From: Amoebophrya sp. A120 | Lineage: Eukaryota > Sar > Dinophyceae > Syndiniales > Amoebophryaceae | DNA: 64,000 nucleotides | Assembly: GCA_905178155.1 (NCBI GenBank) | Contig: CAJINV010000001.1 | Coordinates: forward strand, 5,347,645 to 5,411,644 | Direction of reading: 5' to 3' | Translations under genes and position numbers: made by a program | Shown here: positions 37,901 through 50,471 of the stretch, piece by piece | Position numbering within the stretch: position 1 is the first letter of the stretch | How the letters are laid out: every line of letters begins with the position of its first letter | The notes under the pieces: model-generated | What the model saw: the letters and a program-made list of their open reading frames with translations, nothing else | Database searches by the model: none | Told to the model about the DNA's origin: nothing

Positions 37901-39039
37901 GATCTGGAGTATTTGTCGTCGGCGTTCTCGGTCTGAAATTTTCCGTCGGAAGTTTCGTTAGTGAATAATCTTCCCAAGCTGCTTCTGCACTGCTTCCTGC
38001 TGAGTAATAAAGAGGGATGGATCCCAGTTGTTGTTGGCTCCGCTGCCTCCGACAGGTGGTCTTGTCGGTTTACAAATACAGTGCACGTAGAAAAGAAACT
38101 AGTCCGTATCAACAAGTGAAAACAGTTAAGTTCTTTCGGTCGTGCAAGTAAAGTTGTAAAAAGGTCGAGAGCAAATTTGGCAAAAGAAACAAAGGTAAAT
38201 TGTCCAACAGCCAGAAATGCTCTGTTCAGGGTGAGGGCATTTTCGAGTGAAAAACGCCGATCAAATTTTCATCGCCGAGAGGAGGAAATTTACCGCTCCC
38301 TTGATTTCAATCACATGAAGTGCTCTTGCAGCATTTTCGCCTTGCTTCAGCATCGTCAGCAAATTCCCCACAACTTCTTGTTGCATCGTCCAGCGTACAA
38401 CAGTCTTTCTCCTTCTCGCGCAGTTCTATTTCAAGCTTCTAAATCACCGATAAGCAGCCTTATCGTGCTTGATCGTCAAATTTTCAGCATTTCAGGATTG
38501 AGATGCAGTTCCAACGGCTATTGAAATCTTAAAGTAGTAGCCCTTACATCATCCACAGTGGACTTTGAGGATCCAGGGAGTTGTGCACAAACCGCATTAC
38601 GATCTGGTCTATCGTCACGCACGCTTCCTGATCCAATGACTTTTGATCCTGATTTTTTTTTCTCTTGTGTCACAGATCTAGTACTTTTCAAGTGACAAAG
38701 CTCATCATCTGAGTATGTATGCCAGTACTCTACTACGAAGCCGTGTCCACCAGATCGATTCAGAACTGAATTTAGACACTGCTTTTCTTTTTCTAGCTCC
38801 TATTCTTAGCATAACCTTGATGTAGTACAAAACCGATATTGTGGATTTCCTTGAGGAGAACAGTTCACATGCCAGCGAGACAACTTCGCATCAGAACTGC
38901 CGTGTGGACAAAGCACGGCACGGTCTTGCAAATAGCAAGCAAGCGTTGCGATTCATGTTCTCAAATTCTTGACTATACACATCTTTTGCGTTTGCGTTCA
39001 TATTTCCAATAAAACACACACAGTCCGTCCACCACAACT
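37901..39039. other. Intergenic region
   Basis: About 1.1 kb, AT-rich, between the compact uridine kinase start and the stop of the giant kinase fusion. A 115-residue plus-strand ORF (38177-38524) shows no family features. Confidence 0.5.
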
Positions 39040-42000
39040 TCACGTTGTGGTTGTCCTGAGACTTCTCTCTTCCGCCCCATCGGACGACTTCGACAGTGGC
39101 GCCTCGGCTATGCGCAGTCGTAGGTGTTCGGCTAAATTCTGGTCCGTTTGCGTCCGGCGAAACCGGTCCCGCGCGGCAAGCTGCATCTTGATGTGTTGCA
39201 CGATCATGCGGACGGCGCAGTTTTTTCGGATTCCGTCCATCTCCTGACCATTGTTGGGAATAATTATGTCCGCAAACTGCTTCGAGGGCTCGACGAAGTT
39301 CCGGTAGCTCGGGCGGACGAAACGGAGATATTGCTGCATCACACCCGAAAAATCCCTCCCTCTATGCGTGATGTCGCGCTCCAGCCGGCGGGCCAGCCGG
39401 ATGTCGCTGTCGCTGTCAATGAAGATTTTCATGTCCATTTCGTCCCGAATGTCCGCGGAAGCGGCGTAGATCAAAATACCCTCAACGATGATCACGTCCG
39501 CGGGCTCGAGCACCGCGCCGCCCGCGGTGCCGCTGGGCCGGACCGGCTCGGTTTGATCCTGCAGTTGCGCAAAATTGTCCTGTAGAGGCGGTAGAGGGAT
39601 GCGGCTGTGCGTGCGGAAGTCGTAGCAGGGCAAACGGACTCTGCGGTCGCCGCGCTTGAGCGTGACGAGGTCCGCGTGGAGTTCGTCCCAACTGAGCGCG
39701 TCAGGGTGGTCAAAATCGTATTCCCCTCTTGCGGCTTTTTGTTTCTTCTCCTCATTCAGGTCCTTGTAGTAGCTGTCACTGGGCATGAACGCTACGCGGC
39801 TAACTCCCTTCAACGAGTCCCGGATGATGTCGCAGACCGTGGTTTTCCCACTGCACGTGGCGCCGCACACGCCAATCACGTAGGGGCGGTGGTAGTCGGA
39901 ATACCGCGAAGCGTCGGACCCGCGCAGCGGCGTCTTCGGCACGCACTCGGCGATGTCGGCACTGATGACGGAAGCTTTGCTCAGCGGGCTGAAATCGTCT
40001 CGGCTTCTGCTGCGTCGGGACTCTGAGGTGGGTCTCTTCTCCGTGGGGGCGCGCAAAGTCGACGTAGACTGGCTCTGTTTGTCCGCCTGACTGTGCTCCC
40101 ACCCGCCGTGCCGTGCGTGCGGTTTGCTGTGCGGAAGCTCCAGCTCGGCCTCTCCCTCGGAGGAGGTTTTCAGCCCTGCGTCGCTCTTCTCGTCCTCGCC
40201 CTCGTCGTAAAACATAAGCGGTGCACTTAGACTGCGAACGCGCTGCGAAACGTGGTTCAACTCGTGCTGTGTTCTGGCTGCAGTTCGCCCGCGGACGCGA
40301 TAAGTCGGTATGCTATCCTGATTTCGCTTCGCTCTTCTCTCGACGCCTTGATGAAAACTACCTGCCTGCTCCCTTACAGTCCTCACGTCGCCTTCGGAAA
40401 AGTAGTTGTTTATTTCCACCGCATCATCGGCTGCTATCTCTACCTCACTTCCAATCCCCACTTCTTCCAGGTAGGAACTAGACGCAAGGTCGTCATCTTC
40501 GCTTTCTGCAGCTGCTGCCTCCTGTTCCCCTAACTCGACGCCCACGTCGCTCTCGTCGTCGACGCCCGTGTCATCGCGGTAGATAAACGCGTCGATGACC
40601 GGCGGTGGCAGCCGGTGGTAGATAAACGCATCGACTTCCGGCGGTACCCGAGGCTCGCAGTCCATCGTGGACTCAGACTCCGGGTAGAAAGACATCGGAG
40701 GTTGCTGGATCGTGGAAGCCCCGGTTGCAGCGGGTGTGTCATCAGCTATGTCTTCATCGGCCGCCGCAGTAACTTCTTCCGCCGCTGCTAATATCGCGTC
40801 AAGGTCCTCGTCGTTTTCTTCGTCTTGCGCAAGAACGGCCTCTGCATTAGCCACATCTTCATTCGGGCCACGATAAATGAACGCGTCGATCACTGCCGGT
40901 TCTTCGTCTTGCGCGGGAACGGGTTCCGCCTCTGCGATATCGGCATCAACCGCTTCCGCAGCTTCTTCTGCGGCCGCGAGGATTTCGTCGAGGCTCTCGT
41001 TTTCAGGTGCTATGCCTAATTCCGCGTCAACTATCTCTGTCTCTTCCTCTGCCGCCGCGATGAGAGCATCGATGCTCTCGCCTTCAGGGGCGATGGCGGG
41101 TGCTGCGACAGCAGCCGCTATTGCTTTCTCCTCGTCCTCCGCCGGCGCGACTGCTGGTGTAATATCCTCATCGTCTTTCGTGCGGTAAATGAAAGAGTCA
41201 ATTGCTGCAGGGTGGTCTGGAGTAGCATCAAACTCAGCCTGGTCGACGGGGACGACCGCGACAACTCCGCTAATGTCCTCATCCACTGCCTCCATAACTT
41301 CTTCCGCGGCTTTTAGAAGCGCGTCGACGTCGTCCTCATCTTCCTCCGGGTTTTCCACCTGAGACGCTGCGGTGCCAAAAGGGGCTTCTCGTCCTTCATC
41401 TTCCACCGCTTCCCCTTCGGGCGTTGCCTTCTTCCGGTCACTACTGTGCTGGTCGTTTCCTAAATGATGTCCCACATCGACGTCGCTCCGCGGCGTGTGT
41501 GTGTAGAACGGCCTATCCGATTCCGTTGGCTGGCCCTCGGTCGGTTGGTAAAAAAACGGCTCGGCTGCGCCGTTGTTTGGCGCTTTGTAAACCTCATCTA
41601 TTGTCAGGGGCCTACTCCTGTGATTCTCTGTGTAGTCGACGTCTTCTTGCTGTTCTTGCTGAGTAGTATCATCAACAACTTCCACCTCTTGCTTTATCGC
41701 GACAGCGGAGGTAGAGGACAACTTCACTGCATGATCGGCATCTGATGCAGTTGGGTTTTTATCCACCTCCGCAGGCTGCGTTTCAACGACTTCAAAAACC
41801 TCAGTACTATCTTTCTCTTCAACCCCAGTCACCTCCTCATCCACCGGAGCTCCTGCGCTTTCCCCCTCTGCCTCCAGCAGCGGCGCGCGCAACGCCGGTT
41901 CGAAGGACGAGGAGAACCGCCCGGGCCCGGACCCGCCCCGCAGCGGCTGGTAGCTGCCCAGATCGTCCTCCAGGTCCGCGGTCCCGCGGCTCACTGGACT

Positions 42001-45000
42001 GCTGTCCGCCGTGGTCAAGTTCGAACCAAGAGTCGTGCTAGTAACACCCGTTGCAGTAGGGGACGTCGTCGACCCCTTTAGCGCGCCGCTCTGCACGACC
42101 CGGATCATCTTTAGCAAGTGGTACGCTCGGTGCCATGGGTTGAGCGCAGACCTGCACAAAGCCCTACTGCGGTCGGCCAGCGCCCGGAAGTCCTGCGCGT
42201 CCTCGGGGTCGTCTTGGTCTAGACGGAGTTTTAACTCCTCCCCGAGCTGCGCGGAGGTGTGGATCAGTTCCGACATGTCATCTTGGTGCTCCACCAACTG
42301 ATCGGCGTCCTTCATAAGCTCCTCTACCAGTGTTTTCGCGGTCAAAACCTCGTCTTCCATCTTTTCCAAGTCCTGCTGCAGCTGGTTAGTGGTGTCTTCT
42401 TGTTGCGCGGCGCCGTGGTCCCTTGGAGATTTGTCAGATACCACTTGCTTCTCACCGCCCGATGCGTCGCCTAGTTCAACAACCTCCCCGAGCGTGCTTT
42501 GGAGTCTCAACTTTGCCATGCGCACCGCCAGTTCCCGATCGATTTCGTCGTCATCGATTCGTGATAAAGACTGCCGCAAGAGCTTCACATTCACAGTTTT
42601 CCTAAACTGCGCAGAAGAACTACCTTTGGTGATGTCCTCGCCTCCTTCCGGAAGTTCGGCTGAGCCGGCAACGGAGTTCAACATCCCCTTCGACCCGGCG
42701 GAGGGACTGCCGCGTTGGTCCAGCTCGGTACTAACCATGTTGTGGAGCACGGCGAGCTGGAGCATCATCTGCGGAAACCGACTGGCAACGTCCGACAACT
42801 GCTCGTCGTGGTCTTCGTCCTCTGCGTCCAGCCGAAGCGGCAGAGTCTTCGAGCGTCGGCGGAAATCTGGTTTACGAATTTATTGTAAAGGATTGGAATC
42901 TAAAAATGGTTTTCAGCCTGATGAATATGCAAACAGTCAAAGATCCAAAGTCATACTGTTGTAAAAATACCAAGTGCGGTGGTAAGAACAATCATCAAAA
43001 ATAACTCACCTGCTTCCAGCTGCTCCTGTTCGACCTGTGGGGTCTCCTCCTGTTCCTTCAAAACCTCCTCCACCGTCATGCCATGGTCTTCCGCCACTTT
43101 CTGTGCGTTTACCAACAACCGCTGCGACCGACGCATGTGCTCCACGTCGGCCTCGAACAGAGGCCGGTCGTGAAGATCTTCATGATGCAACTGCTCGCTT
43201 ACGTTGTCATACTCGGGACCAGCTGCACTGCTGGCGCCGAAGTTGAGCTGGTGGGAACCTCTCAGTTCGTCGACCCGTAAACCCATGAGCTCCGCAAGCT
43301 CCCTCAAATCTTGTTCGTGCTCCTGCTGCAAATCCAATCCCTTCTGCAGTCGCACATGCGCCCGATCCGCGTAGGAAATGTGCAACCGGCTCTCGGCGAA
43401 GTGGCGGGTTACCTGGGGCGCACGGGGTAGGACGCCCACGAGCGACTCATCCCCGTCCTGGAAAAATCCGCCGTCGCTGGGGTCGATGTAATTCCGTTGC
43501 GGGAATGCGGTTTCGCGGAGCTTCGTGCTGTCTGCGGAACCCAGTGAAGCAGATGAAATTTTGCTCTCTCCGATGGACAGAGGCTCGGCGATCTTGACTG
43601 ACTTCGGAGCTGTTTGTTGCTTATCCAGGTTCAAGAAGTTTGCGCGCACGGACGGTAGGAGATAAAAGGGTAGACTACTTACTGCAGATACTGGCTTCTC
43701 AACTGGCTCCATCTTGCCGCAGAAGACAAAATTAGCCCGCATCGAGGGCAGCAGGTCAAAAGGGACTCTGTCTAACAGTGCTGGTTGTGCCGCCGTGGAG
43801 GGAGATTTCGATGCGGCCGGGTGATGCTGGTGGTGTTCTCGTTTGTGGTGCTGATGGTGGTGGTTTGCGAGAATGTGGTGACGTGGTTTTTTGTGCGCTT
43901 CGTGTCGTGGTGTGTTTGTGTGCGCCTCTGAAGAGCCAAGCTGCAGAAAATTGCTTCGCACCGAAGGCAGAAGATCAAACGGGAGCCTGTCCAACAGGCA
44001 AGGAACAAACTTCTTTCGCACCATCACAGTGCGTGGCGTAGTTTTTCCCGATGAATGTGCACCCCCGATAATCTCCTTCTGCAGTCCCAGCCGCACAAAA
44101 TTCGCCCGCGTGGACGGCAGTAAATCAAACGGCAGGTCGTCTAAGGCGCACAATGCCAGCTCCGGTTCTTGCGCTGCGGAGGCTACTTCGTCATGTCGCT
44201 GAAGCCCAAGCCTGACAAAATTCGCCCGCACCGACGGCAACAAGTCGAAAGGCAGGTCGTCTAGCGGAGCCAAAACGAGAATCTTCTGCTGCAAATTTGC
44301 CAAAGATAATGATTCCTTCACATCGATGTTCTGCATTGCCTGGATCTTCGCCGCTGCCTCTGCTAAACTCATATCAACCAGTACCAAGTAGTTCGCCTTC
44401 GCCGAAGGCAGGAGGTCATATGGGAGCCGGTCTAGTAAGTACGGCCGCTGCTTTTCGTTTCTAATTGTCATGTCGGAAGCTTTTGGTGTTCCACTTTGCT
44501 GCTGAACATACGCCGTCATATCCCCCAACTTCAAGTAATTGGCACACGAAGACGGGAGAAGCTCGTAAGAAAGTGTTCCTAAGAGACACGGCTGCTGCGT
44601 TTGCGCATATTTTCTCGCGACGGTGCTGGCCGCTACAGGAGCTGCAAGTCGCTCTTGCACAAGAGCCGTCATATCACCCAACCGCAAGTAGTTCGCACAA
44701 GCCGACGGAAGGAGCTCGTACGGAATCGTTTCTAGCAGGGACGGAGCTGCTATGGGGGCGGCTGCTTCTTCATCAGCCAGCGTTGTATCTTCTTGCTCTA
44801 GCACCTCGAAGAATGATTTGTACTCTTCGAGAACGCTCGTCACCTCCGAGGCCCCAAAAGCCAGTGGCGCGCCGTAGTGCGAGCTACTAGCCTGCTCTCT
44901 TTGCGCCGCGGACTCCGGGACGATATCCATGCTGACGACTTCGTCATTTCTCGCGGTTGCAATCGCCGGGTACGTGAACGTTCTCTCCAACGCCTGCTCG

Positions 45001-48000
45001 ACTGCACCGGCCGCTTTGACAACGTCGGCTTTGATCTCTTGGGCCACCGACGTGGCTGTCGCACTACTCGCCGCTTGTGGAGCTGCGTCTTGCTTCGGTG
45101 GCTGTTGTACCGAGGCCTTGGCCGCAACAACACTGGCTGCAGCCGGAGCGGGAAAATTGCTTGCTTTCCCTTTGCCCTTGGTCTCGACCATGGGTTTTTC
45201 GTCACTTTTCGTCGTGTCCGCTGGTGGTGCCTTGGCTGCCATGGCCTGTATCCTCTTTGCTAAAAACTCCGCTTTTACCGCGGCGTTGGAGTTGTTGTTT
45301 TTCGCCGCTGCCGCGGCTTTTGACGCGGCGTAAGACCCAGCCCCTGCTATGGTAGGGGACGCGGCTGCTGCAGCGGGAGGTTTACCTAAAACTACTGCAG
45401 AGGCCGCACTGCTTGCTGCAGTTGTGGCCGCCTTGGACGCGGCATACGAAGTCGCTCCGGCGATGCTTGGGGACGTGGCGCCAGAACTTTTCGCCAGGGA
45501 CTTGGACGCCGCGTACGAGCTTGCGCCTGCTATGGAGGGCGACGTGGCACCACTCGTTCCACTTTTGGCCGCAACTACGGGCACGACTGCACCGGATGAT
45601 GCAGCCGGCTTCGCCGCTTCTCCTTGTTTTGGGGCCGCGACAGAAGTTGCGTCTACCACTTCCAGCACCGAGGTGAGCTCCATGGGCACGGGCTCTTGCT
45701 CAATCGGCGTCGCGACCACCGGCGTTGGGTCAACGCCAATTTGCGAAACGGGCATCATGAACACATCCTCATCCAGATCCTCTGCTTTGGTCGACGCGTT
45801 CTGAGCTTGTTCCGTGGTCGCCTTGCTCGGCATACTCGCTTTGCTCGGGACGACGTCGACAGAAAGTTTGCTCGGTACTCCTTCTACCGCCTCCGCAGCA
45901 ACGGGCGTGCGCTTCTCCATGGCAGACTCGCCACTGAGTGTCCGGCCGTTCATGGTCATGACGATCACCGGTGCGTTCTCGACCTTGATTTGGGGTTGTT
46001 CGATCACTTCAATCTTGATTCCCTCGTCCTTCTCATTCACCGCCGCCGAGGAGCTGACGTCTTTGGACAGCACGCTGATCGGCGTCGCTATGTTCATCTC
46101 GACCACGTTCCCGTCCGTCGGTCCCAGCGGCGTGGCGATATCGTGCGTCTCCACCACCCGCGGGGTGCTAATGCTCATGGCTATGACCTTATTGCCCTCC
46201 CCGGGGCCGCGGGGTGTGGACATGTCGAAAGTCGCAACTGGCAGCTTCGTGGCTTCTGTAGCGGATGATGATGTTTTTGGCTCTTCCGTCTTAGCCGGTA
46301 AAATCGCTGCGGCCGGTTTGGAAGTTATCGCCGCAGGTGCTGGTGCCGGTGCTGGCGCTTCATCGGTTTCCTTCGGCACGACAGGTGGCACGACGCCTGG
46401 ATTTGCGTCTGGCATCTCCACATCTGAAACAAGAGTCTCGGTAGGCCTCTCAGGCTCCTTACCCGCGGTCGCGTCCTGGCTGGACGGCACTACGGCGGCT
46501 GCTTTTAGAGGCTGAACTGACGCCGCAGGTCCTTGAAGCGTTGCAGCTGAAGTGGAAGCCTTCTGCTCATTCTGAGAATTGTCTACGGCAAGTAGAGGTG
46601 GTGCTTGCACAGCTGGAGCCTTCTCTTTCTCTACGATCTTAGCCGCGATTGGCGCTGCAGCGGCTGGTTGAGGGGTTGTTTCTGTTTTCTTCGGAGGTAC
46701 ATCCTCCGTATGCGACAGTGCAGGAGTTTTGATTTTCGGAGGTTCCTCTTTTTTCGGTTCCTGTACGGGAAAGCCGTGTTGCACAACCTGATCCGGTGCC
46801 GCTACGGTGACTACAGCTGCAGGTGGTTGTTGCAGCTCGTCTTGCTGTATTTCCTCCGTGTCTGATTGAACCTGTGGTCGTGTGTTAGATTCTTCTTTCT
46901 GTAGTGCGTCTACTATTGGCTGCACAAGTGGCGCAGCCTGTGTCATTGACAGCTCGTCCCGCGGTGTGCTGGTCCTGCTCTCTTGTTTCGGCAGCGTGGT
47001 AGAAACGACCTGCGGTTGCACTACAGGGACGGCGACCGGTCGCGGCGGCGCGGAAACTGTAGCTGCAACTGCTGGCGGAGAAACCGTAGCAGCCTCCACT
47101 TTAACTTCCGGCGCTTTTGGCTCCCCAGTCGGCGGAGTTATTTCTTCTTCCGCCAAAACGGATATGCTGGCTGCGCTGTCCGACTTCTCCAGGCCGTGCG
47201 CTAACACCTGCAGTGCGGTTTTCACTTTCTCTTGCACTTCTTCCGGCGCAAAGTTGACCAACGTCATTTGCCGACTGTAAAATCCTTGCTTCAAGTTATT
47301 TTGCACCTGCGCCAGCATTTTGCTAACCCCCTGGATCCCAACCCTTTCCCGCAAAGCATACAAGTCCTGGTGCCGGTCCAGCAAGGCTTTTACGTCGTGC
47401 GCCGCGTGCTTCTGCGGACCCGCGTCGCCACCTGCGATCGTCGTCGCCTTGCTGCTCACCGGGGACGCAGCAAGACTGGCGATACTCGCGATGGACGCTT
47501 TGCTGCCCTGTTTTGACGGCGGCGGGGGCAGTTTGGTGAAGTAGGGCCCCCGCTTCGTCCCCCGCACGCTGTGACGCAGTTTTCCCCACAGCTCCTCCCG
47601 TTTTGGTATTTTCAGCGGTGGTTTCGCCGCTATGACCTCCGGGTCCTCCTCCAAGTTGCTGGATTGTCTATGGCGCTTCCGCGTCTCCACATGCGTTTTT
47701 CTGCTTTTCAGCAAATGCATTTTGTCGTGCTTCTCCAACTGCATTGCCTTAGCCCCCTCGTCGTCACTGGCGTGCGTGTCCTCGTCGTACTTCAAAAGTC
47801 CGACGCGATTGGCCAGCGCGGACGGACAAAACCGATAGCTGTCACCGCGCCGGTGCAGCCGCCGCAGCAGATCTTCGTTTTCGAACACTAGATCGCTATG
47901 CGCCTTTTGCAAGTGCTCGAGATAGCTGGCGACTAATGGCTGCACCTCCGGGTCCCGTAACTGCTGTACGGACGACAACGCTGCAATCGTTTCCCGCGAC

Positions 48001-48323
48001 AAGTTCTGTACCACGGACTGCCGCGCGGAGCTGCTCTTTGCTTTCGCGACCGCATCCAGTGCGACGCTCGCCCGTGGGTGCAGAAGAACCGTGGTCCGGC
48101 GAGTTGAAGTGGTGCCATTATTTTCATCACCCACGAGAAAGTCCGGCTGTGACACGTCCGCGTAGTCGTCCAAGAACTGCAAGTAGCCCGCGACAAACAC
48201 CGCGACTTCGGCGCTTTGCTGCTTCACCCGGTCTTCCTCCTCGGGTGAGTGGAACTGCTGCTTGTCGAGGTGCGGACGCTGCAGGTTTAAGACCCCGTCG
48301 AGGTACTTTTCCGTCGCCCGCAT
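39040..48323 (-). CDS. Giant LPxDLLPS-repeat protein fused to uridine kinase
   Basis: Exon 1 is 48323-43010 and exon 2 is 42866-39040, joined by a phase-1 GTGAGT...CCAG intron, giving 3046 residues. Exon 2 has no ATG at its 5' end and is open back to a stop just inside the intron, which supports fusion. Layout: a charged N-terminus; about 800 residues of Ala/Pro/Thr/Val-rich sequence with repeats such as SP(S/T)IAGAxSYAASK; eight copies of LP(F/Y)xLLPSxxANF between about residues 1190 and 1565; a second low-complexity half with repeated (V/I)DAFIYR and AAAEE-type acidic helices; and a complete uridine kinase at the C-terminus. The kinase has P-loop GATCSGKT at 2773-2780, then FMPSDSYYKDL, EYDFDHPDALSWDEL, PADVIIVEGILIYA and EPSKQFADIIIP. 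Kinase activity is likely by family; what the repeats do is unknown. Two separate genes remain possible. Confidence 0.8.
40560..41640 (-). repeat. Coding repeats with (V/I)DAFIYR and acidic Ala-rich units
   Basis: Within exon 2 of the giant kinase fusion, IDAFIYR/VDAFIYH/IDSFIYR recurs at least four times, alternating with units like LDAILAAAEEVTAAADEDI. At the DNA level GATAAACGCGTCGATGAC-like stretches recur (near 40580, 40620 and 40880). The units are degenerate and frame-preserving. Confidence 0.75.
42867..43009 (-). other. GT-AG intron joining the repeat half to the kinase half of the giant fusion
   Basis: Donor GTGAGT after GAAGCAG, acceptor AACCAG, phase 1, 143 bp. It links EQLEA to DFRRRSKTLPLRLDAEDEDH. 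The strong donor and matched phase support one gene. Confidence 0.75.
43627..44750 (-). repeat. Eight LP(F/Y)DLLPSxRANF repeats
   Basis: Reading leftward from about 44745: IPYELLPSACANYLRLG, LSYELLPSSCANYLKLG, LPYDLLPSAKANYLVLV, LPFDLLPSVRANFVRLG, LPFDLLPSTRANFVRLG, LPFDLLPSVRSNFLQLG, VPFDLLPSMRANFVFCG and LPFYLLPSVRANFLNLD. Spacing is about 100-220 bp with unrelated linkers. The first three share a following DM(T/S) motif, so they form a subgroup. Confidence 0.9.
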
Positions 48324-49282
48324 GGTGCGTGGATCGGCACCTAGAAACTTCTAAATCGTCGAAACCAGGGATGGCACAGGACAGCGCGACGTGGTACTAT
48401 TTCACAACTGACCCGCCGCATGGGCGAGTGCGATCAATTACATACTGGTAAAAGGGGGTACTTGCCGACTAGCCCGGCAGAAAATGGTTTACCAGAATGA
48501 GGGCAGATCAAGATCTTGGGGAAGAATAATACAGCAAAATTCAAATAGATGAATCTACTGCGCAAGTAAAAACGAGATCAGTCTAAAGGGTAGAAGTGGT
48601 ATTTACGCAGTGCAAGTGTTGTCCTGAGCAGGTAAGATACTTAGGGGTGCTAAAGCGAATACGCAGTCCGACAACCGGCCATGAAAACACTTTAAGTTTG
48701 TACGAGTTCGCGAGTTTTGCACCAGAACGAACGTATGTCCGACTTCCAGACTCATACTGCACGAAGAACCGAGGAAAATGAGGCTTCTGCTTTCCTTGGC
48801 GAAAATTGCACGACCGAGAGGAACGATTGCGTTGTAAAAAACTACGTATTGGTACCGATCCACCATGAAAAACGTTGTCAACAGGCACAACCGATCCATC
48901 TTTCATTTTGTCATGAGATTGGCTGTCTCACTTTCAGGCAGAACGAGCACGAGGACAAACACCAAATAAAAGCACGACTCGAACAAGCATCGCAGTATTT
49001 GCAGGACCGCGACGAGAAGTGCGTCGTCCGCTTGGTTGCGTTGTTTCATCAGGTTGTGTACATAGCATCTTTTTTTTCGCGCAATTTGTAGGGAGCCCAC
49101 GAGGACGAACTTCGCAGGTTCATAGGTACAGGTCCGAATGACATAATCATACAAAGCTCTTGCGTGAAACTCGTAGTACACATTGATGTTGACAAACTTT
49201 CATTTATAGTGAAACACTTTCAAGGAGTACAAAGACGATTTTTGTCAAGCTAACTATAGAGCCGAAAATCCGCCTCCGCATC
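48324..49282. other. Intergenic region
   Basis: About 0.96 kb between the giant fusion gene start and the stop of the first YHYH gene. ORFs up to 124 residues show no recognisable family. No repeats are seen. Confidence 0.5.
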
Positions 49283-50471
49283 TTACAAGAGCGCAAACCC
49301 GAACAGCCCCGCGGCGCCCGCCAACGCCGCAAAACCGATCGCGTGCACCGAGCCCGCCGCCGCCGAAGTGGTAGTGGGGCAGCTGCTCTGGTCCGGCAAC
49401 GCGGTAATCCCCGAGGCGACATTGTTCCCGTTCGCATCGTAGCAGGGGCACCACTTGTGGTACAGAAAACTCCCCGTCGGCATGTTCGCGGTCGGCCGCG
49501 TCGTCCCGACGTCCAGCTGCACCAGGTTGCAGGTGTCACTGCAGGTGCTGTAAAGCGATCTGCATTTCGCCAGCGTGACCGCGATTTCGGTGCCACTCGC
49601 GTCCTTGTCCGGGCCGAAGCAGCCAAACGTGAACGGCGCCTTGTCCTGCACGTGGTAGTGGTAGACCGACGCCCCGGAGGAGTCTGGGTTAACCCCAAAG
49701 TGCCCGCCGCAGGCGTCTAAATCCGTCGGGGTCGCGCCGGTGGACTCGTACTTGCCGTACAGACCGAGCTTTGCGAGGGAAGCGGAGCTCCCGGTCGGAA
49801 ATTTCTCTTCACCGACCTTGGTCGAGTGCCCCGTGGCCGTGGTGTCGTAGAGGCAGGAGAGCTTTTCGTGGAAGTGGTAGTCAGCGGTGTGCCCGCCGCA
49901 CTCCCGCAGCAAGGAAATGTAGTTGCCGCTGTCCCATCGGGGCAGGGTCACGCCGCAGTCCTTCGCGACCACCGCCTCCGCGGTGTTGGTGTCGATTCCC
50001 CCGGCCACGTACCCCCGCCCGGTAGCGCACCCGAGACCTGCGAAGAGTGACATAATGGTGATGTCTCGAAGTACTTGTTGAGTTGTCAATCGGAAACAGG
50101 TATAGAACCGTTTTACCACGCGGAAAAGAACTAACAATCTACCATGCTGAATCAAGACACACCAGTACAGTACCGGAAAGAATGTTGTCTTGCTGAGAGG
50201 AAAACCCGGCTTCAAAGGGTCCGTAGATGTTTTCGCCGACGACCAGATTCGTTTTGGACGTGGCAGTGCCCGTGTTGTCCGTGCCCGCGGCGGTCGTCAG
50301 GCCTACATCGTTCAAGCAGGACGCGGGGCAGGGCTTCGTCGTACACGCCACAGTGGGGCAGCCGCCAGCACCCATTCCGCCTGCAGCGCCCGTTTTTGGG
50401 GGCGGCTGGGCGTACGTCAGGTGCACTGCGCTGAACGCGAGTACGAGCGGCCGCGGCAGGAGGAACATCAT
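49283..50471 (-). CDS. Secreted YHYH-domain protein, two exons, probable GPI anchor
   Basis: Exon 1 (50471-50174) encodes a signal peptide (MMFLLPRPLVLAFSAVHLTYA) followed by mature QPPPKTGAAGG. Exon 2 (50037-49283) carries the YHYH-type core: ECGGHTADYHFHEKLSCLYD and ACGGHFGV...VYHYHVQDKAPFTFGCFG. The total is 350 residues with many Cys. The C-terminus ends in a small-residue stretch and a hydrophobic tail (VHAIGFAALAGAAGLFGFAL), as in GPI-attachment signals. YHYH proteins are extracellular; their biochemical role is not established to my knowledge. A second ATG lies one codon in; a longer frame to 50528 has a less convincing leader. The neighbour at 51187-52401 has the same layout and the same mature start, QPPPK. 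Confidence 0.85.
50038..50173 (-). other. GT-AG intron in the YHYH gene
   Basis: Donor GTACTG, acceptor TTCGCAG followed by GTCTC, phase 1, 136 bp. Joins DNILSG to LGCATGRGY. Confidence 0.85.
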
